This document shows positions 45,227 to 53,611 of a stretch of 64,000 nt of DNA, piece after piece; position 1 is the stretch's first letter; each line of letters starts with the position of its first letter. Below the pieces are notes generated by a model. The model had not been told where the DNA came from, searched no databases, and was given only the letters and a program-made list of their open reading frames with translations. The stretch is from Clostridium moniliforme (GTDB lineage Bacteria > Bacillota > Clostridia > Clostridiales > Clostridiaceae). Location: contig NZ_JAGGJZ010000007.1 in the NCBI RefSeq assembly GCF_017873235.1, positions 1 through 64,000 on the forward strand, given 5' to 3'. The position numbers were made by a program, and so were the translations under genes.

Positions 45227-47035
45227 TTATTTAAATTCAATACCTGCAAGCTTCATAAGATGTATAGCATTTTGAGTTTCGCTCTTGCCTTTTCTTAACT
45301 TGTAATCAAACTTTATTTTATTATCTTCATAATATTCTCTAAAGTTATAATTTTCTATTCTACTATCAATCTCTTCTAAATCACATAACTCCAAATCATG
45401 TGTAGATACAAGACCAATAGCACCCCCGTTTATTAATTGTTTTATAAGTTCTGTTGCTCCAGTATGTCTATCTACTGAATTAGTTCCCTTAAATATTTCA
45501 TCTAATAAGAAGAATACATTTTCTCCTTTTTTTGTTGCTTCTATTAATATTTTTATTCTAAGAATTTCAGCATAAAAAGATGATGTATTTTCTTCTAAAT
45601 TATCCTTAGTTCTCATACATGTATATATGTTAAATATTCCGCAGGAAAATTCTTCACAAAATACAGGTGCTCCAATATAAGATAATAATAAATTAAGACC
45701 TATAGTTCTTAAAAATGTACTCTTTCCTGACATATTAGAACCAGTTATTAGAGTTACTCTTTTGTTATCTTTAAGCGAATAATCATTTCTAACTGCCTTT
45801 TCTCCAAGTAATGGATGACCTATTTTCTTTCCTTTAACTTCTTTTTTATCTAAAATATTTGGAAAAGTCCAATTTCTAAAATCAAAATATAAATTAGATA
45901 TGCTATTTAATGCATCAATTTCACTCATAACCTCTATCCAATCTTCTAAATACTTAGAATTTTTCTTCTTCCAATCTTCTAAATTCTCAACTATAAATAC
46001 ATCAGAGAAAATAAATATATTAAGTATTAAGTAATAAGCGTTTCCTGAACTATCCCCTATCCAATCTAATAATTTTGATAATTTTCTCATTTCTTTGCTA
46101 CAAGAACTATTACTATTATTTTTTAAGTTTTCTTTTATATCCCTTAAATATTGGGATTTAAAGTCTTCTTTTTCTATTGATTCTAATATTTCAGCATAGG
46201 ATTTTATTGTATCCTTTATGCTATTAAACATATATAAATCTTCTCTTCTATCTTTTATTAAAAGTTTTATTACTGCAAAGTTAACCAATAAAACTAATAA
46301 TATATAACTAGGTGGCATAATTTTAAGTATTGAAAAAACTATACTTAAAAATGTTATAAATATAAATATGTAAGCTATTATCTTCTTGCTTACTCCTCTT
46401 TTTTCATTTTTATCTTTACTCCAATTTAAGAACGCTTCTAGTTCATTTATTTCCTTATTTTTATTCTTTATTTTACTTTTCCCTTTAACTAGAAGGTTTT
46501 GTCTCCATTCTATCTTTTCTCCTAGTTCTTTAATTGCTTCCTGCTTATTTTCTATTAAGCTTTTTGATGGTAATATTTTTAAAGTTAAATTATCTACAAG
46601 TCTTTCCCTGCCTCCCTTTGTTAAAGTATCATTTATTAATTGAAATAAAGAGCTTTTTCCAAATATATCTATGTCTGAAGAAAATGGATGTGAATCATTT
46701 ATAAATTCAACACCATCATCATCTATATTTTTAAACTCACCATTTATTCTTTTTACTCCCTTTTCATTTATCTCTAAAAATCTTTCTATGTTAGCTTTTT
46801 TATTTATTAATTTATTATGATAAATAACTACACAAATACCAATAGATATCAATATTATTTCACTAATAATTAAAAAAGGAATATTATTTTGCTTATACAA
46901 AACATATCCTAAAGCTACTATTACAATTACTATAAGGAGTCTTCCCCACCCAATAGTTGCAATCTTCTTATCAATATTATTTATTTCATTTTTACTCTTT
47001 TTTATATTATTTTTATAATATTCTAAGGCATTAAT
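45227..47035 (-). CDS. Membrane-anchored MutS-like ATPase, probable ATT start
   Basis: A MutS-related protein with a domain V ATPase (GSNMSGKSTFLRTIG, FFLLDEIFKGTNSVDR, VSTHDLELC) but without mismatch-recognition domain I. The standard-codon frame begins only at a TTG (46900) that lacks an SD and cuts off a membrane helix. The open frame continues 45 codons upstream to a strong AAAGGAGG (47045-47052). The only plausible initiator at good spacing (9 nt) is ATT at 47033-47035, giving NALEYYKNNIKKSKNEINN and then two adjacent membrane helices, and a 602-residue protein, the length expected of this family. A third membrane pair lies near 210-250. The start is an inference; the gene is solid. Confidence 0.8.
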   Translation of the reverse strand: MNALEYYKNNIKKSKNEINNIDKKIATIGWGRLLIVIVIVALGYVLYKQNNIPFLIISEIILISIGICVVIYHNKLINKKANIERFLEINEKGVKRINGEFKNIDDDGVEFINDSHPFSSDIDIFGKSSLFQLINDTLTKGGRERLVDNLTLKILPSKSLIENKQEAIKELGEKIEWRQNLLVKGKSKIKNKNKEINELEAFLNWSKDKNEKRGVSKKIIAYIFIFITFLSIVFSILKIMPPSYILLVLLVNFAVIKLLIKDRREDLYMFNSIKDTIKSYAEILESIEKEDFKSQYLRDIKENLKNNSNSSCSKEMRKLSKLLDWIGDSSGNAYYLILNIFIFSDVFIVENLEDWKKKNSKYLEDWIEVMSEIDALNSISNLYFDFRNWTFPNILDKKEVKGKKIGHPLLGEKAVRNDYSLKDNKRVTLITGSNMSGKSTFLRTIGLNLLLSYIGAPVFCEEFSCGIFNIYTCMRTKDNLEENTSSFYAEILRIKILIEATKKGENVFFLLDEIFKGTNSVDRHTGATELIKQLINGGAIGLVSTHDLELCDLEEIDSRIENYNFREYYEDNKIKFDYKLRKGKSETQNAIHLMKLAGIEFK

Positions 47036-47087
47036 ATTAACACGCCTCCTTTACTAATTTTTACATATATTATATCACATTAAATAT

Positions 47088-47130
47088 AAAAAAAGGTTTG
47101 AATAGTTCTATTTTTTAACTAATTCAAACC
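47088..47130 (-). terminator. Terminator after the zinc-type lipoprotein gene
   Basis: GGTTTGAATTAGTT/AACTATTCAAACC stem with one bulge and seven T residues on the minus strand, 9 bp past the stop. Confidence 0.88.
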
Positions 47131-47138
47131 CCTAAAAA

Positions 47139-48035
47139 TTAATTTTCTTGTTCTAAGCATTTATAGATTACATTTAAATCATATTTCATACCTTCTAAAT
47201 AAGTTTTATTATCTTCTAATGATTCTAATGTATATATCTTCTCAACTTTAGCTCCAGCTTCCCTAGCTAAAGTTTCTGAAGCTTTTGGTGATGCTAAACT
47301 TTCTGAAAATACTGTTTTTATTTTATTTTTCTTGCAGTATGCAGCAAGTTCTTCTAACTTCTTTGGAGTTGGTTCTCCATCTGCAAATAAATCATTAATT
47401 GATTTTTGAGTTAATCCAAATTCTCTACATAAGTATCCAAAAGCTGCATGTCCTGTTACAAAATCTTTATTTTTAAGTTTTTGGAATTTTGTTTTATACT
47501 CATTATTTAAATCGTTAAACTCTTTTTTTAAGTTTTCATAATTTTTTTCGTAATATTGTTTATTTGAAGGGTCTTTTTCTATTAATGCATTTTTTATATT
47601 ATTAGCCTGAACTGTTGCTTCCTTTAAACTAAGCCAAGCATGTGGATCTGTCTTATCTCCATCTTTAATTACATTAATACCTTTACTTGCATCAATTATA
47701 GTAGTTTTACTGCTATCTATTTGTCCTTTTACATCATTAAACCAAGTTTCCATTCCAAGTCCATTACAAATAAATAAAGTACTACTTGTAAGATCTTTAA
47801 GTTGTGTTGGCTTTAACTCAAAGTCATGTGGTTCTTGTCCTGGCCCAACTAAAGTTTTAATATCTACTTTATCTCCACCAATCATTTTAGTAAATTGTTC
47901 TAGTGGATAAATTGAAACTGTAACCATTAATTTTCCGTCACTAGATTTTTTTGTTTCTTCTTTTCCATTTGCTGAACACCCAATTAATCCTATTGCTATA
48001 AGTAACGTCCCTACTATTCCAATAATTTTTTTCAA
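47139..48035 (-). CDS. Zinc/manganese ABC transporter substrate-binding lipoprotein (ZnuA/AdcA type)
   Basis: A cluster A-I metal-binding lipoprotein, 298 residues. TTG at 48035 has AGAGGTG 6 nt upstream and leads directly into the lipoprotein signal ending LIGC; the longer frame starts with an unlikely cytosolic extension. Metal-ligand regions are GPGQEPHDFELKP, DPHAWLSLKEA and TGHAAFGYLCREF, with a late acidic ESLASPKASE. A long His-rich loop typical of ZnuA is absent, so zinc versus manganese is open. No permease or ATPase gene is adjacent; they must lie elsewhere. Confidence 0.87.
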   Translation of the reverse strand: MKKIIGIVGTLLIAIGLIGCSANGKEETKKSSDGKLMVTVSIYPLEQFTKMIGGDKVDIKTLVGPGQEPHDFELKPTQLKDLTSSTLFICNGLGMETWFNDVKGQIDSSKTTIIDASKGINVIKDGDKTDPHAWLSLKEATVQANNIKNALIEKDPSNKQYYEKNYENLKKEFNDLNNEYKTKFQKLKNKDFVTGHAAFGYLCREFGLTQKSINDLFADGEPTPKKLEELAAYCKKNKIKTVFSESLASPKASETLAREAGAKVEKIYTLESLEDNKTYLEGMKYDLNVIYKCLEQEN

Positions 48036-48048
48036 ACTCCGCACCTCT

Positions 48049-48108
48049 TTTGCATATGATTTGCATTTGCATATATACAATTCTAATATAATTTAACATT
48101 ATTGTCAA
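48049..48108 (-). promoter_or_regulatory. Promoter and TGCAAA repeats upstream of the metal lipoprotein
   Basis: Minus strand TTGACA (48103-48108), 17 nt, TAGAAT (48080-48085). Downstream, between the -10 and the SD, three copies of TGCAAA (48049-48054, 48060-48065, 48066-48071) occur with 11- and 6-nt periods. They could be a metal-regulator operator, but do not match the usual Zur box. Confidence 0.6.
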
Positions 48109-48110
48109 TT

Positions 48111-50852
48111 TTAAATACAAATATAATTAAACTCTATATTATTATTTTTTAATATATTTTCTTCAATTGATTGGCATGTAAACATTAAAGTTTGTGCAAA
48201 ATTTCTATCTTTTATAATGTTGATACTTTTTTCTCTTCTATTATCATCATATTGAACAAAAGAATCATCAAATATTACTGGCACTTCTTTATTTTTAAAT
48301 ATAAGTTCTATAAAAGCAATTCTAAGAGATAAATATAATTGATCATTAGCTCCATTACTTAAATAATCTCCACTAAATATATTAGAATTATCCCTAACTA
48401 TCATTTCATAGTTTTCTCCAAGTTTAACTTCAGAATATTTATTATTAGTTATATCTTTGAAAATATTTAAAATTTTTTCATTTAATGCTGGACCAAATTC
48501 TTCTCTTATTTCTCGTCCTGCATTTTCTAAATTTTCTATTGCCATATTTATTGCTAATAACCTTTTCTCTAGTGTATTTATTCTTTCAATTATTCCTTCT
48601 AAATCTTCTTCAATTGAAATTATACTTCTCTTTCCTAAAAAACTTGTTTTAATATAATTTTCTAAATCTTTAATACATTTTTCAGATTCTATTAAAGCAT
48701 TTGATTTTTCTTTAATTTCTTTTTCTATTTCTTCCTCTGATTCATAACTATAACTTATATCTTCAGTTAAAAAATCTTGAAGCTCTGATTTTATTCCTTC
48801 AATATCTCTATCTTTTAATAATACTTTATAAGTTTCTTCTACACTTTCAAGAGCCTTTTCTAAATCTTTTTTTTCTAATATTTTTTCCCTAAATTCCTTT
48901 AAATACATTTCTAAGTCAACTAATTGGATATGATCTAAATCCATAATTTTTAACTTTTCTTTTATATTTTTTTCTTTTTCTTCTAATTCAAAAATAAGTC
49001 TATCTAATTCTTTACTTTTAGATGTATACTCAATATTTAAGCGAGTTAAATTATCTTTAATTTCTTTATACTGCTCTAACTGAATATATATCTCATCTAA
49101 TGTATCACATCCTGAAAGTTTCATTATTGATGAAATTATTTTTTTATTTTCATAATATTTCTCTTTATCTTTATTAAAGGACATACTTTCTAATTGTAAT
49201 TTTCTCTCTTCTATTCTTAAATTAACTTTCTCTTCTAATGAATAAAAATTTTCTAATGAATTTATTGCCCTTAATAAATTTTTATAACTATTACAATTTA
49301 TTAAATGCACATATTCATCTAGTTGTTCCTCAATATTTTTTATATCTTTATTTAAATTATCAACATTTTTTTCATTTTTTAATCTACTATTTATATTTTT
49401 TTGTTGATTATTTGAGGATAAAATGAAAAATATTCCCATCCCTAAAAATAATATTCCTATAACATATAATATATTTTTATTAAATAAAGCAATATTTAAC
49501 CCCAATAATATACTATCAATTATTAAAAATATACTTAAGAATTTTCTGTTTAATATATTGTAATTATTTTTATTATTCACTTCTGACTTATAAGAAGTTT
49601 CTTCTATTGCTTCTTTTAACTCATGAAGCTTATTTTCATAATCCTTAAATAAAATCTTTATTTTGCTTATATAAGGCCCCAACTTAGTAATATCTCCTAA
49701 AAATTTTCTTTTTTTATCTAACTTTTTTTCTTCTTCATCTATTGAATTTAATATTTTTTTATTTATTTCTAATTTTTCTTTTAAATTTTCTTGTTCTATA
49801 TTTAGCTTTATTAGTTTTTCTTTTAAATCATATTCCATAGATGAAAAAATCTCATATCCATTAAGTTTTATATTTTCTTCTTCAATTTTTTTAGAAATAT
49901 TATTTAAGTTATATTCATTTTCATTTTTTAAATCTAATAATGTTAAATACCTTTTATTTTCTTCACTAAGGTCATTAATATAATCTTCACTTATAATTCC
50001 ATTTTCTCTTTTTAATTCAGTTTCAATTTCTTCTTCTTGCCTTTTTAATAATTCACTTTTTTTAAGATATGTTGTTATTTCACCATATTCCTTTTGAAGC
50101 TTACTTTTTTTTAAGTACTGTTTAAATAATTCAAGTTTTTTTATTTCTTCTCTTATACTTTTTCTTTGTTCTTTTTTATTAATAAGTTCATTTTCTTTCT
50201 CTAAATTTCTTTCAGAAATTTTATAAGCTTCATACTTTTCTTCTATAACTTTAGAATATCTATTTTTTAATATATCAAGTTCTCCATTTTTTCTTGGAGT
50301 TGTAAGTTGTTTTTTACTATTTTTTAGTTTTTCTATTGCTTTATAAACAGAAACTTCTCCTTCTCCACAACCAAAAACATCTATTATTTTCTCCATAATT
50401 TGTTCTTCTTTATCCCTTGAAACTGAAACTCCAAGTTGTGGTATAAATAATGTTTTTATAAATGTATTACTATTTATTCCTAAGAAATATACTCCTGGCT
50501 CATCTTTATTTATGTCTTTTATTTCTTCACCTGTTAATCCATCATAAACAATAGAACTATCATCTTTTTTAGTTCCTCCAAAAGTTCTTTTTATTATATA
50601 TTCTTTTCCTTTATATTCAACTAAAAGTTCTCCTTGCATTTTTTCTCCTGAAAAAGGAAGATATTTCTTTCTTAAATTATTTTTATTGCCTCTAGAATTT
50701 CCAAATCCAAAAAGCCAAGCTCTTATAAAATTTTGTATTGTACTTTTTCCTTTTTCATTCTCTCCATATATTAAATTAAGTCCTCTTTCAAAATTAATTT
50801 GTTTATCAATAATTCCACCAAAAGTCTTTATTCTAGCCTCTTTAATAATCAT
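48111..50852 (-). CDS. yhaN: YhaN-like SMC/Rad50-type ATPase
   Basis: A 913-residue partner of an Mre11-type nuclease. The N-terminal ATPase half has KTFGGI, Walker A GENEKGKST (about 32-40) and a Q-loop. Two long coiled coils follow (about 190-400 and 490-730), separated by a hydrophobic pair near 430-470 which is unusual for a soluble Rad50. The C-terminal half has LSNGANDQLYLSLR and Walker B IFDDSFVQYDD. YhaN/YhaO in Bacillus is annotated as an exonuclease pair of unclear role. The start overlaps the yhaO stop by 11 bp. Confidence 0.86.
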   Translation of the reverse strand: MIIKEARIKTFGGIIDKQINFERGLNLIYGENEKGKSTIQNFIRAWLFGFGNSRGNKNNLRKKYLPFSGEKMQGELLVEYKGKEYIIKRTFGGTKKDDSSIVYDGLTGEEIKDINKDEPGVYFLGINSNTFIKTLFIPQLGVSVSRDKEEQIMEKIIDVFGCGEGEVSVYKAIEKLKNSKKQLTTPRKNGELDILKNRYSKVIEEKYEAYKISERNLEKENELINKKEQRKSIREEIKKLELFKQYLKKSKLQKEYGEITTYLKKSELLKRQEEEIETELKRENGIISEDYINDLSEENKRYLTLLDLKNENEYNLNNISKKIEEENIKLNGYEIFSSMEYDLKEKLIKLNIEQENLKEKLEINKKILNSIDEEEKKLDKKRKFLGDITKLGPYISKIKILFKDYENKLHELKEAIEETSYKSEVNNKNNYNILNRKFLSIFLIIDSILLGLNIALFNKNILYVIGILFLGMGIFFILSSNNQQKNINSRLKNEKNVDNLNKDIKNIEEQLDEYVHLINCNSYKNLLRAINSLENFYSLEEKVNLRIEERKLQLESMSFNKDKEKYYENKKIISSIMKLSGCDTLDEIYIQLEQYKEIKDNLTRLNIEYTSKSKELDRLIFELEEKEKNIKEKLKIMDLDHIQLVDLEMYLKEFREKILEKKDLEKALESVEETYKVLLKDRDIEGIKSELQDFLTEDISYSYESEEEIEKEIKEKSNALIESEKCIKDLENYIKTSFLGKRSIISIEEDLEGIIERINTLEKRLLAINMAIENLENAGREIREEFGPALNEKILNIFKDITNNKYSEVKLGENYEMIVRDNSNIFSGDYLSNGANDQLYLSLRIAFIELIFKNKEVPVIFDDSFVQYDDNRREKSINIIKDRNFAQTLMFTCQSIEENILKNNNIEFNYICI

Positions 50853-51972
50853 CTAAATTCACCTCCTCTTCTTTTAAACTTTGTAAACCTATTTTTAATG
50901 CAAGTTCAACTATTTCCTTTTCTTCATCATTTGCATCTATCAATTTTTTCTTTAAATTCTTCACAAAAAGTCCCTTTATTGAATTTTCATTTTCTAAACT
51001 ATCAATATCTATTTTTATGTTTGTTTTATCTTTAACTTTAACAAAGTAGAAATCATTTGAAAGTTTTTCTTGTAAAATATCCTCATCTATTTTAAAGCTT
51101 GCATCTAATTCTCCAATTAGATTTAACTTAAATATATCTTTTTTTAAATTTAAATTTTTAAGATCACTTAGTATTTTTCTTTTTATTTCTCTATATCCAA
51201 AAAGCCCATTAATATTTACTTCTTCTTCCATATACTTTCTGATACAAGTTTTTTCAAACCTTAAGTTAACATAATCTTTTCCTATTTCTCCAACTAAAAC
51301 TCCTTTTTCTCCTAATTCATCAAATCCTCTTCCTTGAGGACATCCACTATATGCATAACTAGTTTTTCCAACTCTACAAATCCCACTAAACTTATGTCTA
51401 TGTCCTAATGCAACATAATCTAAATCACTCTTTTCAATATCACTAACATATATTGGGTTATATTCATTAGTTGATCCTTCATTAGCAATTTCTCCATGAA
51501 TCACTAATAAATTTATTAAATCATTATCTACATTGATATTCTTAAAAATAGTAGAATTAACATAATTTTCGTTAAATGCCGCACCATAAACACATACCCC
51601 TTTATCCTCTAATATAACATTCTCCATTTCACCTTTAAAAACATGTACATTATCAGGCCATTCTACTAAATTATAAAATGATTTAAAATTGTAAGGATCA
51701 TGATTTCCAGGACTTATAAATACTTTTGTATCTATTAACCTTTCTAAAGATTCTTTTATAAAAACTAATGTATTTCTACTTAATGTATAATTATCAAATA
51801 TATCTCCTGCCAAAAGCATTATTTCTACTTCTTCTTTATTACATAAATCTATTATTTTACTAAAAACATCTTTTAACTCTTCTTTACTTCTAGTTGATAA
51901 ATTATTTTTAAACTCTTTAAAAGGAGTATCAAAATGTATATCTGCACAATGAAGTATTTTTATTTTTTTCAT
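50842..51972 (-). CDS. yhaO: YhaO-like metallophosphoesterase nuclease (Mre11/SbcD type)
   Basis: A 376-residue calcineurin-like phosphoesterase. The dimetal motifs are all present: ILHCADIHFDTPF, MLLAGDIFDN, SPGNHDPYN, LLVIHGEI and ALGHRHKF. This set is that of Mre11/SbcD DNA nucleases. ATG at 51972 starts MKKIKILHCA and has AAGGGA about 8 nt upstream; the 20-residue extension of the longest frame is not supported. It is coupled to the yhaN ATPase and the pair likely acts on DNA ends. Confidence 0.88.
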   Translation of the reverse strand: MKKIKILHCADIHFDTPFKEFKNNLSTRSKEELKDVFSKIIDLCNKEEVEIMLLAGDIFDNYTLSRNTLVFIKESLERLIDTKVFISPGNHDPYNFKSFYNLVEWPDNVHVFKGEMENVILEDKGVCVYGAAFNENYVNSTIFKNINVDNDLINLLVIHGEIANEGSTNEYNPIYVSDIEKSDLDYVALGHRHKFSGICRVGKTSYAYSGCPQGRGFDELGEKGVLVGEIGKDYVNLRFEKTCIRKYMEEEVNINGLFGYREIKRKILSDLKNLNLKKDIFKLNLIGELDASFKIDEDILQEKLSNDFYFVKVKDKTNIKIDIDSLENENSIKGLFVKNLKKKLIDANDEEKEIVELALKIGLQSLKEEEVNLDDY

Positions 51973-52037
51973 AAATAAATCCCTTCCCATTTCACGAACT
52001 TTTGTTCTCATTTTATCATATATTTTAAACAAAAAGA

Positions 52038-52067
52038 AAGAGGATGATTTATAAAAATCATCCTCTT
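52038..52067 (-). terminator. Terminator of the SASP gene
   Basis: AAGAGGATGATTT/AAATCATCCTCTT stem then TTTCTTTTTG on the minus strand. Confidence 0.85.
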
Positions 52068-52137
52068 GGTTTTAGAATACTAATTCTTTTTTGTGGTGTA
52101 ACTTCCGTAGGTTAATCTTTAACCATTTAGTAGGTGC

Positions 52138-52323
52138 TTACTTTAGAGAACTTTCGTATTCCTCTACCATTCTTTTAACCATTTCGCCACCTACGGATCC
52201 ACATTGTCTTGAGCTTAAATCTCCATTATAATCTGTAAATGGCACTCCCAATTCCTTTGCTACTTCATTTTTGAATTTGCTTAATCCTTTTTTTGCTTCT
52301 GGAACTATTACTCTGTTTGACAT
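52138..52323 (-). CDS. Alpha/beta-type small acid-soluble spore protein
   Basis: A 61-residue DNA-saturating spore protein that protects spore DNA and is degraded at germination. The GPR protease site region and the two signature blocks are seen: KFKNEVAKELGV and YNGDLSSRQCGSVGGEMVKRMVE (in part). ATG at 52323 has GGAGGG 7 nt upstream; the longest frame starts at a GTG 3 nt earlier. Several SASP genes normally occur per genome, so no specific ssp number is assigned. Position 35 is Asp in this copy. Confidence 0.95.
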   Translation of the reverse strand: MSNRVIVPEAKKGLSKFKNEVAKELGVPFTDYNGDLSSRQCGSVGGEMVKRMVEEYESSLK

Positions 52324-52386
52324 CACTGGTCCCTCCTTAGGCTTACGGTATTGTAAGAAAAATGTTTTTTATTTATCTTACATCTA

Positions 52387-52416
52387 TAGTTTATCCTCTA
52401 AGGAAATTTTAATTCA
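52387..52416 (-). promoter_or_regulatory. Candidate sigma-G/F promoter of the SASP gene
   Basis: TGAATT (52411-52416), 17 nt, TAAACTA (52387-52393) on the minus strand. It matches the forespore consensus (TGAATA and CATACTA) at 5 of 6 and 5 of 7, about 65 bp before the start codon, as expected for a SASP gene. Confidence 0.6.
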
Positions 52417-52447
52417 TTGTAATTTAAGGCTTTTTATGAATTTTATT

Positions 52448-53059
52448 CTATATAAAAGCCTTAAATTTATATCCCTGTTCTTTAAGATTTACTACACCTT
52501 TTGGTAATTTATTTTTTAAATTTTCAGTTAGATTCTTATATTTTTCATCTATTATTATATAAAAAACTGCATCTTGTTTATCTAATTTATTTATATCCTC
52601 TTCTCTTTCTATTATTTTTAAATTATTTTTTTTAAAAATACTTTTTAAATTAAGATATTTAGGTAATACAGTATGTCCATTTTCTTCTATCATTTTTAGA
52701 TAAGGCTTGTTTTTATCTAAAATATCATCGTTTTCTATAAAGGTTAATTTTATATTTAAATCCTTTGCTGTATGTAATACTTTGTTTATATTATTTTTTA
52801 AACATCCATTTTTAGCTTCAACTATAATATAACCTTTAGAATCATCTTTATTTACTAAAGATGTTATAGATTGATAATCTACATCTAATATAGTATTTAC
52901 TACATCACTAATTCCATTTTGATTATTAGTGATAGACTCTTTATTTGGTTCTATAACCTTCTTTTGATTTTTTAAATTAAATAGTGTTAAAAATAAGCAA
53001 ATAATAATAACTATAAGAATTGAAATAATGATTTTGAATTTTTTATTTTTATTCTCCAT
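52448..53059 (-). CDS. Membrane-anchored protein with degenerate deacetylase-like fold
   Basis: A 203-residue protein with an N-terminal signal anchor (about 8-27) and an external region. Two stretches resemble the polysaccharide deacetylase (NodB) fold: NINKVLHTAKDLNIKLTFIE followed by MIEENGHTVLPKYLNLK, and a C-terminal NLKEQGYKFKAF. In active enzymes the equivalents end in TFF, GHE-NH and GY-F. The catalytic Asp-Asp and HxxxH metal residues are missing. I infer a pseudoenzyme or a diverged domain; similarity is weak. SD AGGAGG is 8 nt upstream of the ATG. Confidence 0.65.
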   Translation of the reverse strand: MENKNKKFKIIISILIVIIICLFLTLFNLKNQKKVIEPNKESITNNQNGISDVVNTILDVDYQSITSLVNKDDSKGYIIVEAKNGCLKNNINKVLHTAKDLNIKLTFIENDDILDKNKPYLKMIEENGHTVLPKYLNLKSIFKKNNLKIIEREEDINKLDKQDAVFYIIIDEKYKNLTENLKNKLPKGVVNLKEQGYKFKAFI

Positions 53060-53348
53060 TTTTCTCCTCCTATCATGTTTCTTATATCTAAATTATAACA
53101 TATTTTTTAAAAAATTATTAATAAATTTACTTTTTTATTAAATTATTTCTTTTATCCTTTATTTTTTAGGAATATTTATGAAATCAGTAAAATTTTATAA
53201 CTTAATTTAAGTTTTTTTGTGTTTTTTTAAATTTTTGATATATTAGAATATTATTTTTGCAATAAAAAAATAAGATTATAAATAATATTTTATAATCTTA
53301 TTTTTATTTAACCCTAAAAATATATATTTTTTGTAAATTAATAAATAA
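53060..53348. other. Intergenic region with one stem-loop
   Basis: Between the deacetylase-like gene and the tRNA no ORF is credible. A 15-bp inverted repeat (53266-53280 with 53291-53305, 10-nt loop) is T-rich on both sides and may be a second terminator for the tRNA transcript. The rest is A/T tracts. Confidence 0.5.
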
Positions 53349-53382
53349 AAAAACACTTGATAATATACTATCAAGTGTTTTT
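53349..53382 (-). terminator. Terminator of tRNA-Trp
   Basis: AAAAACACTTGATA/TATCAAGTGTTTTT stem directly following the tRNA 3' end on the minus strand, sharing one base with the CCA end. Confidence 0.85.
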
Positions 53383-53457
53383 GGCAGGGGCACTAGGACT
53401 TGAACCCAGAACCAATGGTTTTGGAGACCACTACTCTACCAATTGAGCCATACCCCT
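53382..53457 (-). tRNA. trnW: tRNA-Trp (anticodon CCA)
   Basis: A 76-nt cloverleaf on the minus strand. The acceptor stem AGGGGTA pairs with TGCCCCT-like 3' sequence, and the 3' CCA is encoded. The anticodon loop contains CTCCAAA with anticodon CCA. The T-arm has GGTTCAAGTCC. It reads UGG codons as Trp. Confidence 0.96.
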
Positions 53458-53469
53458 AAGACGTTTTTT

Positions 53470-53499
53470 ATTTTATCATATTTTTTTACATTATGTCAA
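53470..53499 (-). promoter_or_regulatory. Promoter of tRNA-Trp
   Basis: Perfect -35 TTGACA (53494-53499), 18 nt, TAAAAT (53470-53475) on the minus strand, 12 nt before the mature tRNA end. Confidence 0.72.
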
Positions 53500-53611
53500 C
53501 TATTTTTTATTTACATACATTATTGTTAATTTTTAATTTTTAGATTATAATATATTAAAAATATTTTGATTATCAAAATATTTAAAATTCAAATTAAACG
53601 AGGTGGATTTA

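Noticed and set aside
48049..48071. Zur box at the metal lipoprotein promoter
   Set aside because: The TGCAAA repeats do not resemble the known Firmicute Zur consensus; reported only as an unexplained repeat.
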